NCBI GenBank assembly: GCA_028274465.1
Contig: CM051457.1
Span: 51,678,362 to 51,742,361 of the forward strand
Length of the DNA stretch: 64,000 nt
DNA from: Plantago ovata
Lineage: Eukaryota; Streptophyta; Magnoliopsida; Lamiales; Plantaginaceae
Direction: 5' to 3'
Below, one piece after another: positions 1-9,669 of the stretch (the first letter of the stretch is position 1; each line of letters opens with the position of its first letter). The translations under genes were made by a program, and so were the position numbers. Below the pieces are notes generated by a model. The model worked only from the letters and a program-made list of their open reading frames with translations, had not been told where the DNA came from and did not search any database.

Positions 1-450
1 ATGAGCTTTGTTATGCAATCTGATCTGATCGGGTGGATTTCAGTTATTAGGGTTTCGAATTGATGAGGAAGAAATTCAGAGAGGAAAGGAAAGATACGAA
101 AGAAGAAAGAAAAGTGAAAAACTAGGTTTAAGACTAATTTATGGGCCAACTCTATGAAATGAAATGGGCCTTCTGCATTTGGGCTTAACCAAAAAAGTCC
201 GAAACAAAGGAGCCTCCCAATCAGTTTCCAGAAGTTCATTGGCAAACCGTACTATTTTCTAATTCATTTTTTAACGCTCAAATTAACCAAAATAATAAAT
301 AAAAGTAATAAAAATAATTATCCAGAATATTAATTAAAAAATAAGTTAATTAAATAATTTAAGAAAATAAAGATTATTACATTAGAAATTTAACTATCGT
401 AATTCAAACGAAGGGAGAATAGAAAATTGAAAGCCCATTATCATTAAATA
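1..450. other. AT-rich non-coding sequence
   Basis: No gene is seen. The first 130 bases are purine-rich and could be the leader of a gene lying outside the window. The rest is A/T-rich, with runs of AATTAA-type sequence, and leads into the modular repeat at about 451. Confidence 0.5.
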
Positions 451-1157
451 AGGGATCCACGAGAGATGTTGATCTGAGCTGGACTTGCTGATTCTGGGCG
501 TATTACTCCTCCTTTTGAAGTAATGAGTATGGTCATTAATATTATCGACGCTCGGGTTGTTAACTCATGTTCAATTTTAATGTTAATCGAATTGATGTTC
601 AATTCGAATGTTACATTCCAAATGTAACAACATAAGCACTGTACGAGAGATGTTGATGCGAGCTGGACTTGCTGATTCTGGGCGTATTACTCCTACTCTT
701 GAAGTCATGAGCATGCTCGTTATCATTTTACATCAAAATGTAGCGATCGTTGACATTATCGACGTTTGCACTATACGGAAGATGTTGCTCTTAACTAGAC
801 TTAGTACTTATGGATGTATGACTCCTCATTTACAAGTAATTAGTATGATCGTCCATACAAGGATGAAGTCCAATGTCAGGTATGCAATTCATACAACAGT
901 TATCTAAAACCCGGATCCGGGGTCTAAAATAATAAAACTTAAGGGATCCACGAGAGATGTTGATGCGAGCTGGACTTGCTAATTCTGGGCGTATTACTCC
1001 TACTCTTGAAGTCATGAGCATGCTCGTTATCATTTTACATCACAATCTAGCGATCGTTGACATTATCGACGTTTGCACTGTACGGGAGATGTTGCTCTTA
1101 ACTAGACTTAGTAGTTACGGATGTATGACTCTTCATTTACAAGTAACTAGTAAATAA
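451..1157. repeat. Modular tandem repeat, about 135-150 bp modules
   Basis: A block starting CGAGAGATGTTGATGCGAGC recurs near 463, 645 and 950. Within each later copy a diverged half-copy follows about 135 bp on (near 777 and 1083). It keeps the same order of words: AGATGTTG, ACTT, GTAT-ACTCCT, AGT-AT-AG-ATG. The second and third large copies are almost identical over about 200 bp, so that duplication is recent, whereas the half-modules are older. The plus strand stays open across two modules in each copy (608-907 and 957-1157). I do not recognise the peptide and treat coding as unproven. Confidence 0.7.
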
Positions 1158-1242
1158 CCCGTCGAGTTTCGACGGAAAATAGTAATTTCACAAGGATTAA
1201 TATTGGTATGTGATAATCCGGATGAATTAATATTTTTTCTAA

Positions 1243-1392
1243 TTATTAAGATGATTTTTATGTGAAAATTTATTAACTTATATGTTTTATTTATAATAAT
1301 TTGTACGAAATTGTGAGATCGAGTACAATAATTTTTATTTGTATAAATTATCAATAAATAATATCGCCAAAAAAGTAAATCTATACTACCAA

Positions 1393-1439
<47 letters not shown>

Positions 1440-1582
1440 GATGATTTTTATGTGAAAATTTATTAACTTATATGTTTTATTTATAATAATTTGTACGAAA
1501 TTGTGAGATCGAGTACAATAATTTTTATTTGTATAAATTATCAATAAATAATATCGCCAAAAAAGTAAATCTATACTACCAA

Positions 1583-1635
<53 letters not shown>

Positions 1636-1777
1636 GATGATTTTTATATGAAATGTATTAACTTGTATGTTTTATTTATAATAATTTGTACGAAATTGTG
1701 AGATCGAGTACAATAATTTTTATTTGTATAAATTATCAATAAATAATATCTCCAAAAAAGTAAATCTATACTACCAA

Positions 1778-1838
<61 letters not shown>

Positions 1839-1858
1839 GATATTATTACTATTATTTT
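1243..1858. repeat. Tandem repeat of about 195 bp linked by (ATT)n microsatellite
   Basis: Three consecutive copies of one unit (from about 1243, 1432 and 1631) each begin with ATTAAGATGATTTTTAT, contain TTGTACGAAATTGTGAGATC and end in a pure (ATT)n tract of 12 to 20 units. The copies differ by only a few substitutions, so this is a recent local amplification. The variable ATT tract at each junction suggests slippage or unequal exchange anchored in the microsatellite. Confidence 0.9.
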
Positions 1859-2380
1859 ATTATTATTATTATTATTAGTATTATTAGTATTATTATTATT
1901 AGATATTACCTACCATTTCATTACCTACCTAGCCTAGATAATTACCAGTAGGCTACAACAATGTTTTTGTAATATTGGAACTATTAAAGTACTTATGTGA
2001 GTCCGACCAAAGGTCACCGTCTCCAACTCACAAGAAACACACACTATCGTCAGACTCCTGAAAAACCCAAATTCCGTAATTCAGCCAAATTCCGGGAGAT
2101 GTCTTTCAAGATGCAGAAGCTAGTGGCAGCACACATGTATATGTGGTTCCTGTGTGTGTGGTTCCCATTACTTTCTGTGGTGTTATTTTTTTACTTTAGT
2201 GCTCCAGAATAATTTATCTGAGTAAATCAGCTTTTCACAGGTCGATATAACCAGCAAAACTCAAGTTCCTGAATAATTTATCTGTGTTAATCAAGTTACG
2301 TTCATACCAGTTTTTCACAGGTCCATAAAACCAGGAAGAGAATTGACTTCCACACATGAAACAGTTCTTACAAATAAAAA
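1859..2380. other. Non-coding, imperfect TTA-rich tail then unique sequence
   Basis: The ATT tract decays into mixed TTA/TAT repeats to about 1905 and is followed by sequence without a convincing gene. Short open frames here have no recognisable features. Confidence 0.4.
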
Positions 2381-2450
2381 GGGGTGTTGCGAGAATTGAA
2401 CTCGCGCCCTCTCGCAATAAGCGAGAATCATGCCACTAGACTAAACACCC
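2381..2450 (-). pseudogene. tRNA-Pro-like gene with a 5-nt anticodon loop
   Basis: Read on the minus strand this folds as a tRNA. It has a 7-bp acceptor stem GGGTGTT/AACACCC, a D-arm containing TAGTCTAGTGGCATGAT, an anticodon stem CTCGC/GCGAG and a T-arm GCGAG-TTCAATT-CTCGC with an intact B box. Stems and arms match plant tRNA-Pro. The anticodon loop is only TTATT, five bases instead of seven, so the NGG anticodon is missing and the molecule is about two bases short. All stems are intact, so this looks like a young loss-of-function copy. It is most likely a pseudogene, although pol III could still transcribe it. Confidence 0.8.
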
Positions 2451-2834
2451 AGTAGGAATCAATTCAACCGAGTAAAATCATCATAGAATCACATCAAATG
2501 GATAAATGCAACTATATGAAAGAATACATGTAGACGCAGGATATTGCACCATGTACACACATGCAAACAACTACTATATAAATATCCCATTTGAAACTTA
2601 AACGTAGGCCTAGATGTTTCAAAACTATACCAGCTCAATTCCACCTCAACCTATGAAAATGGACATGCACATACATGTAAATCCCATAGCACATAACTGA
2701 TACTCCTCAATCTATACACATGCATATGCACATATAGGTCAAATTGTAAATCAAAAAGCAAGTAACTAATACAATCAATCAATATAACCACCAACACGTC
2801 AATCCACTCACACACACACAGATACTCTTACAAT
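2451..2834. other. Non-coding spacer
   Basis: AT-rich unique sequence with a short CACACA run near 2811. No gene, RNA or element boundary is visible. Confidence 0.4.
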
Positions 2835-3351
2835 TCAAAAATCAGAAGATTGAGGATTATTTAGTTTTTCTGCAGTAGGCCCAAGCTTCAGCACCTTCTC
2901 CTCAGCCTCGGCCCTTCACATACGCAATTTTTGCATGCCTTTCTTGTGCTTCCAGCTTCACAATCATCTACAAGAAATTTTCCTATCATTAGACCACCGA
3001 CTAGTGACTACTGGAATGAACACAATTCGAGAATAAAATGACAATCAATGTCAAGAGCACTAACCTGTAACAGTAACATTGAATCCACAATGTTAACGAC
3101 GAGATTATACGGATAAGAATGTCATCAGGTAAATCACTGATCCGATCAACTTTAAGAATGTCATCAGGTAAATTACTAATCCGATCAACTTTTCTGGTGC
3201 ACGCCTAACAAACAAAAAAGAGTCCGGCGTTAGTTCTACGGGCAAAGAAAAACCAGAAAAGAAAGAGTTAGTTGATTGGAAAATGACATATCACCTTTGA
3301 AATCTCAGCTTGACTGTCATCAAGAAGAGTAATATCCTTTATCGACGACAT
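2835..3351 (-). pseudogene. Chimeric F-box / anamorsin (DRE2) gene fragment
   Basis: Three exon-like blocks with canonical splice borders lie on the minus strand. Exon 1 (3351-3295) starts MSSIKDITLLDDS and ends AAG|GTGATA. Exon 2 (3204-3065, acceptor TTAG) carries an F-box start, VDRISDLPDDILIRIISSLT. The piece KVDRIS-LPDDIL is duplicated in tandem inside it (the bases repeat almost exactly at 3121-3185). Exon 3 (2967-2835) encodes STRKACKNCVC and then, after a one-base deletion, RAEAEEKVLKLG and NNPQSS. This is the Cys-rich region typical of the cytosolic Fe-S assembly factor anamorsin/DRE2. Joining the exons puts a stop at the exon 2/3 boundary. So an F-box N-terminus sits next to one DRE2 exon, and neither protein is complete. 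It is most likely a transduplicated or reshuffled pseudogene. Confidence 0.65.
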
Positions 3352-4340
3352 GATAATTTGTTTATTTTGGTGCTGAATTGAATTTGAAACAAAATATGGC
3401 ACTAATTAATCAAACTCTGATCAGAAGTTCAGAACAAACAAAACAAAAACAACAATTCAGGCAACCAGCAGCTGGGATGGAACTGGATAAGCAGAGAAGA
3501 AGATTTAAAAGAAAGCCAAGACAAGACAAGTATAATGCTAAAAATACAGACCAAACAAAAACTAGAAGCCAAGACAAGCATAATTACCTAGGAATACAAG
3601 AGATATCAAATCAGAATTCCTTATTCTTGAAAAACAGAACATAGAAGGCAAAAACTTAAACTGGTTGTTAGCATACTATTATAATGCATCTGATTTTCAA
3701 TATTTAGATGGTTTACGTATTACTTTTCGGTCAGTTTGTTTACACCATTAGTCTTTTCACTACACCAAACCACACACTGTTCATACCAACATCCTTAAAA
3801 TCTCAACGTTAAAAAGGAAAAAAGGAGGGCGTGTTACACAGGTTTTCTATAACACCAGCATTTTGTGTTACAAGCAGCAATGCATCCCATCAAACTCCAA
3901 TTGTTATTTATGCTACCCTAACATCAAGAAATGTCTAAAAGTTTCTGCAAATGCTGGACAATGGACATAGTTCACTCAGTTGGACCCTATCAACTCAACT
4001 CAATGAATATACAAACCTTACTTTTGCAGATAGTGAATTGAACTTGGCTTAACCTTACTTTTCTCAAGTATCCTTATACTACTAGCAATAAATTTTAAAG
4101 CTCCAAACCTTTGTTCAACATAAGTTCAAGCTTTTAGACAATGTGAAATCGAATAAACCGAATCATAACTCAGAATATAATTTGCAGTGCTCATCAGTTA
4201 TACGAAACATCTTAAAAGTCCAAAAGGCAACCAGAAATTGTTATAAGCATCCTAATATTCATAGCACAGTTCATTTTATCATCTCAACATACTTAACGAT
4301 TTTTCCAATCGAATATACAAGCAGTAAAATTAGATTAGAT
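3352..4340. other. Non-coding region
   Basis: No convincing gene. The plus-strand open frame at 3378-3644 is lysine- and glutamine-rich and low in complexity, and I do not consider it real. No element ends were recognised. Confidence 0.4.
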
Positions 4341-4640
4341 ACCTTGAATTGTTAGAGTTTGAGCTTAGGTTTGAGGCCTTCCCCATTGTGTTCTTCATGG
4401 GTTGCCTGGCCGTTGGAATTGACCTTGCCGGAGTCAGTGTCGGAGGCGGAGGCGACGGAATTTATGGCACTGCTTAAACCCTGGGGTATTCGGACCAGGA
4501 CTATGGTGTCGGTACGCAGGGTGAGCATCCGAAAGGCGTTACCGGTGGAGTTCCGGCATCAAGGGTTTAAGAAGATGTCCGTTCTGGGTGAATTGTGAGA
4601 TGATTGGGTCGATTTGGGTTATTGTCCATCAGAAATTTGA
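4341..4640 (-). pseudogene. Decayed first-exon-like fragment, unrecognised
   Basis: This GC-richer island on the minus strand looks coding. One frame reads MDNNPNRPNHLTIHPERTSS followed by a proline-rich stretch with several stops. Another frame (about 4527-4351) reads MLTLRTDTIVLVRIPQG and ends KPKLKL then a stop, followed by a splice-donor-like AAG|GTATCT at about 4340. I do not recognise a family. The stops and frame changes suggest a broken 5' exon. Alternatively it could be a promoter or leader of a lost gene. Confidence 0.3.
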
Positions 4641-4944
4641 AATTGAATTGGGGAACAAGGGTTCATGGGAATTGGGGAAGAACACGGTCGACAATCGATT
4701 CAGAGATAGAAAACTGAGTGTTATTGGATTATGATTTGAAAAAAAATATTGGTTTTTAATTATAATGACTTTAAGTTTTACTTTGTATTAAATACATTTC
4801 TATTATTAAAGTATCATTAAATTAATTTGAAGATATAATAAAAAAATATAAATTGTTAAATATGATTTTAAATTTATGGGGTATAAATGTAAATTCAATA
4901 TTTATTATTAAAATTTAATAATTTATAATAAAAATATTAACTTC

Positions 4945-5120
4945 GTACCATTGCCACGTGAGAGCATTCTAGTGGAGACCTGTGCTCAGGTCAGTATGAA
5001 GGCGACCTGAGAATAGAAAGCTCCAAGTTAGTTTCACAGAAAAGTTAATTGGGGCTTTCTATTCTCAGGTCGGCTCTGTACCCTAAACTCAGGTCTTCAT
5101 TCAATAGTTGCCATGTGGCG
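4945..5120. mobile_element. Foldback MITE-like element
   Basis: The left half (about 4950-5035) and right half (about 5050-5120) are imperfect inverted copies. Both contain GACCTGAGAATAGAAAGC followed by TCC or CCC in the outward-reading orientation. Outer parts of the arms match more loosely (GCCACGTG versus GCCACATG). No coding capacity is seen, and the size and foldback structure fit a MITE. I could not set an exact target duplication. Confidence 0.55.
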
Positions 5121-5658
5121 CTTAATTTAATCTCATCCATTTATTTCGGTTCAAAGTCATTTTTGGTACGATGGATTATAATTAAGTTTCTTTACATTAA
5201 AATCACCAAAAAAATACAAATTAACTATAATGCCCTTAATTTCAATTTATATGATTACATATACACGTAAACCTTATTAATTAATCTTAATCACAAACCA
5301 AAGTTAATTGATCATAGTTAATTTATCCATTTTAATAATGATACATAAACTATCGAACACTTCTAAATAATATACTTCGTAGCTAAAAAAATAAGCCTCT
5401 GGTATTGTCCTCTACAAATGTTGATAGCTAGTGCAATTAGATTATGGAAAACGAATATTCCATTGAATTGTTGTTGAAATTAATTTGATATATATTGGTT
5501 AATTTTAATTTTAGTTAAAGTAAATTTTTAATTTAATACTTATAAAATTGTAAGAATTTATTTAAATTATTTAAATGAACTTTTTGAAAGTAGGGGTATA
5601 ACTGCACATTTATATATTTTTATCAAAATTTAATAAATTAGAATGAAATATATAATAA
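5121..5658. other. Non-coding AT-rich spacer
   Basis: Nothing recognisable lies between the complete and partial foldback elements. Confidence 0.4.
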
Positions 5659-5730
5659 AGACTTACGTTTAGGTTGGTACGAAGCCGACCTGAGAATAGA
5701 AAGCCCCAAGTTGGTTTCATGAACCTAAAA
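5659..5730. mobile_element. Partial copy of the 4.95 kb foldback element
   Basis: The words GTACGAAGCCGACCTGAGAA and AGAAAGCCCCAAGTTGGTTT repeat one arm of the element at 4945-5120, including the stretch that continues into the loop (AAGTT-GTTTCA). Only one arm is visible here, so this is a truncated or rearranged copy. Confidence 0.5.
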
Positions 5731-6721
5731 AAATAGTTTCATGGATTTTTTTTCCTAAAAACAAGCCTAATTAAATTGCTCCATAAATCAACAGTTCTTA
5801 ATTCTTAAGGTATCTTAAGAAAAATAAAAATGGGTGAGATATCCTTATCCAATTCAGTTCCCTATGTGAGATGACTACGTATGATATGATATAACGACCA
5901 TGTAGTACAATATTTATTACATATACATGGATCAACATCAACTTTGCAAAATCTTGTCTAATGCGAAAATTTCACTTTTATTCCTAATGTAGTGTTTGGT
6001 TTGTGTGCAGTTTGACCATGCATTAAAATGGTTAAGTTGTAGTGTACATTTGGTTCAACTTGCTTGTGTATAAAAACCAGTGTATATTTTTTTTCCCTCA
6101 CTATTTGATAGACAAAATTGTGTCATGTGTTTTGGGTGTATTTGGACCAAAAAAAACATGTACACAGGCTCTTTGGTTTTCATATGTTATTGGATCAGCC
6201 CATGAATTTTATAGTCAAGACCTCAAATAAACCCAATTTTCTCATCTTCACGGAGCGTTTGGTTTGAATTACGCAATGCAACAGTGCGATTCGATTTAAC
6301 TTCTACTGTGGTGTTAGTTATAACCGTTGGAATCGCTACGCTTCATCGGCAGGATTCATCGCCTTATCATTCATTCTCCTCACCGCCCCAAATTGGTCGT
6401 CAATTTGGTTTTGTCAGCCTTCAATCAACCGGCCGCCTCTATTTGCAAACGGTATGATTTCGATTCTGCTATGTAATTGACACTTTTATTCTTGTAATTT
6501 GGGTGAATCGTTGTTTTGATTTGTTAATTTGATCATGGGATTTGTGGATTGAATCGAATTAATACTTTAGAGTTAACCCTAAATCGTAATGTAATGGAGT
6601 ATTTGAAGGGCAAATAGATTTCCATTACATAGAACTAAAGGATGGTTGAATGCTGATAATTTAAATTAAAGCAAGGCGTTTGCTGCAATATCTTGTAATT
6701 TTTTCTTAATTCCTCCTGAAC

Positions 6722-6952
6722 TTAGCAATGATCGAATCGTATTTGTAACTGTCGTGACCTTGTTTGCCCAAATGCTATTTTCTTCTTTGCCTTCCTGTTA
6801 CTGCTTCCCTCCCCTGAACGCAAACAACATTTTGTGGTATGTGGTTGGTCAATTTCAAGTACACGAGCTATGAAACCAGGGGACATTGGTGGGTAGGGTG
6901 TTCCATTATCTATTGACCAGACAGGTTCTTCTTTAGGTGTGGGAGGTAGCAA
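6722..6952 (-). CDS. Unrecognised open frame inside the Harbinger element
   Basis: A 76-codon frame on the minus strand, starting MLPPTPKEEPVWSIDNGTPY and rich in proline at its start, lies about 110 bases downstream of the Myb/SANT-like gene on the same strand. The frame is open upstream of the methionine as well (to about 6990), so it may be a further exon or a decayed tail of that gene. No domain is recognised. Confidence 0.3.
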   Translation of the reverse strand: MLPPTPKEEPVWSIDNGTPYPPMSPGFIARVLEIDQPHTTKCCLRSGEGSSNRKAKKKIAFGQTRSRQLQIRFDHC

Positions 6953-7063
6953 TACAGCTTTATTGACTGCAATAGGGCTTTTGGGGATATGATATTCAGG
7001 AACCCGAAACTGATCGAGGTTGAAAGTGTATGGGATAATTGCAAGGTTGTCTTTGGCTTGATT

Positions 7064-7600
7064 TATATTTTTTTTCTGGTTGCTTCATACAGCGCGTTCC
7101 AACCTTCAAATATTATGATGAGCTCTTTCCATAAAGGTTCTCCTAATCCATAGTAGAATCTTGCCTTTTCATTATCCTATAGTTTAAAAAAAGAAAGATT
7201 TTTAAAAATTACAACAGTTAACAGTGAATCACTGAGATTGTAATGTTACAAACACAATTACACACTAGCTACTACTTTGAACACTCACCTGGACAACAAG
7301 CTCCCACACACCTTGTTCAGCATTAAACTTCTCCTCATCACCATTCCATTTCATGCCAGGTGTGTTCCTCAGTTGTGTGAAAAGCTTGTAGCGCTCCTTC
7401 AACTGGCCAACAACATGTTTGATCTCTAAAATATCATGGGTGGTGCCCACAACAAATGCAAGATTCTTCTGTGCACTATGGTATGCTTTCTCAACTTTTG
7501 TTGGCCATTCCCATTCACCATCGTATGCACTGTCACAAAGTTGGTTTACTAAGCACTTGACACTGTTCTTTGGGAAATATTGATCATAAAAAAGCAACAT
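7064..7600 (-). CDS. Myb/SANT-like DNA-binding protein of the Harbinger element (partial)
   Basis: Two exons read on the minus strand. The first (7600-7290) has an open frame through LKERYKLFTQL and WNGDEEKFNAEQGVWELVVQ, which is the third helix and tail of the plant Myb/SANT-like domain (Myb_DNA-bind_3 type). It ends at CAG|GTGAGT. The second (7176-7064, acceptor CTATAG) continues in frame with DNEKARFYYGLGEPLWKELI and ends at a TAA. The predicted joined protein is about 150 residues. The family normally starts with a conserved tryptophan-rich helix, which is not well preserved here, so an upstream exon may be missing. In autonomous Harbinger elements this protein helps the transposase bind DNA. 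Function of this copy is doubtful. Confidence 0.6.
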
Positions 7601-8879
7601 CTTGTTCTTCCTCTGTGATATGATAAAGCTTCATTTGTGAATTAGTGAAACATGCTATGATTTTTGTGCTGGAGAAGTGTGGAAAGTCTTGTTTGGTGGT
7701 GGAACTTGGATATAGAGGAATCTGTATGAGGTAAAAAAATAAATTTTATTTTTCTTCTTTATGACAGTGTGTTGGTTGAGATATGTCACACAAATTATGT
7801 TTAGAATTATGTAGTCACCTAGGCTGCATATAGAGTAATAAAGTCTTCTATTAACTTTCTGCATTGCATTAATGTGAGCACACTCTAGGAAACCATATCA
7901 TTATTGACATGTTTACATGAATTCATGCTAAGTTTTGTAATAAATGGAACTTGATGCAAATACCCAACAATGAAGACAACCACAGAAACCAACAATGAAG
8001 ACATCTTAGTTGAGTTTTGTAATAAATGGAACCTGATAAAAAGAACCACCATCTCCAAAAACCACAGAAACTCAACTAAGAAACAACAACACAAATAGCC
8101 AACAATAAAAAAACCCTCATCTCCTAAATCCACACAAGTTCAAGCTAGTGCATACTATCAGATCTGGACTTCACAAAACACAAATACCCAACAATGAAGA
8201 CAACCCCCATCTCCTATATCCACTCAAGTTAAGCTTCTGTAACACACTATCAAAATTTTTATGAAAGAACAAACTCTCAAGTGGACATCAAAAAACACAA
8301 GAAAGGGATGTCGTATGGTGGCTTACAACAGTGGTCCGTGCATCCATGGCGGTCGGCGCTCACAGCAGCTCCTTACAAAGCTCAGGCGTAACCTACAGAG
8401 TAAGCACAAAATTCTCCGTCAATACACAACCATTTTACAAATCGAAAAGATAGAAATGTAGAGGATGAAGTTGCGAATTGGTTATCAAAATTTCAGGCAA
8501 GATTACCTTCGACGGACAGAGTTCCCCAATTTGGCGGCTGCTGTCGATTTGCTGAAACCTAGAAGGGAAGAAATGAAATGGTGGGACGAATAAATACACC
8601 TGTAGGAACAATTCACATTTCTCTTTTTCTTTTTGCAGTGGCACTTTCGTTATTAATAGGCCCAATTCATGTGCACTTGACCATGTACATTTTTCATACA
8701 TGGGGTAGGCATGTATGAAAAAGAGGTGTGGCTCCAAAACACACGGTCCAATTATTCCGGCCCAACCGATCTAGCCAGAACACACTTTCTTAAATTGACA
8801 AACAAACAGCATGTGTATGAAAAACGATGCGTTTTGGTTGCAGTTTGACTACAAATACACCCAACCAAACACCCCATAA

Positions 8880-9669
8880 TAGAATATCAGCACTCAATGG
8901 CTCAACCATTTCAGATTGATCAGAAACAGTCAAACATGGGCATAGACCAAGATCTTGAACCCCAATCCCACTGCACTGTTACATAATGACATTAACAAGC
9001 ACAAGTATAACACACCCTACGGCCTACACCACCAACAATCAACCAAGTCTATGATTCCACCCCAACAAGATTGTTCAACACACCACAATACAACACAGCT
9101 AATCTTGAATAAAGTCACTCCATGGTGAGCCAAAAGTACCAGGCATTGTCAGCATTCTCGGTGACCTTCATCAAACACCTACCGGAATACAATTTCCCCA
9201 TATCACTTCCACTCTCCAAACACCTAATCAATTTGGGCAATCACCCCTACACCCACCAAAACACCCCGTACAAGACAGAAATCCAGCCATCAATGTAACA
9301 GATTTCGCCGATTCCTCCTGGTTTTTCTCGATATTTTACCTCTTGCAAATCGAGAATATTCAACACATAATTCACCAACTCTCAATTGTAATTGCAACTT
9401 TGATATACATGTCATCTTCCTCAATCAATTAGTTCACATACCTGTCATCTTCCTCAATTTTGATGCTCCCGGTCTCGAAACAGTAATGTGTAAGCACGCC
9501 CAACCAGTAAACATCCAAAATTTGCTCCCAATGAGAATCAAATTTCGCCAAGAGAACATCCAAATCGTTCTGGCGTTGACACCCACAGCCTGATACGAGT
9601 TTCAGAGAAGAATAAGAGTTACGAGGGAGAGGGGGGGTGGCAGAAAATACTTGATTGTAATGTTAACTT
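8880..9669. other. Host-like sequence between Harbinger and Mutator elements
   Basis: Between the TAA duplication at 8877 and the Mutator-type element at 9670 there is moderately complex, unique sequence. One exon-like block on the minus strand is annotated separately. Otherwise nothing is recognised. Confidence 0.4.
9442..9600 (-). pseudogene. Exon-like fragment, unrecognised
   Basis: On the minus strand an open frame reads CQRQNDLDVLLAKFDSHWEQ, then VYWLGVLTHYCFETGSIKIE, and ends EDD followed by a consensus splice donor CAG|GTATGT. The composition looks like real protein, and the donor is excellent. No matching downstream exon was recognised before the Harbinger boundary. I do not know the family. 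It may be the 5' exon of a gene disrupted by the neighbouring insertions. Confidence 0.35.

Larger units (their letters stand above)
5988..8876 (-). mobile_element. PIF/Harbinger-like DNA transposon, non-autonomous
   Basis: The ends are an imperfect inverted pair, TGTAGTGTTTGGTTTG at 5988 and TGGGGTGTTTGGTTGG read inward from 8876. A subterminal GCAGTTTGAC / GTCAAACTGC pair lies just inside. The element is flanked by TAA on both sides (5985-5987 and 8877-8879). A three-base TWA duplication and GTGTTTGGTT-type ends are typical of PIF/Harbinger. The 2.9 kb interior holds a Myb/SANT-like gene, the usual second Harbinger ORF, but I find no DDE transposase. It is therefore probably a non-autonomous or internally deleted copy. 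Confidence 0.75.

Noticed and set aside
1724..1951. Open frame rich in isoleucine and tyrosine
   Set aside because: It is only the translation of the ATT/TTA microsatellite.
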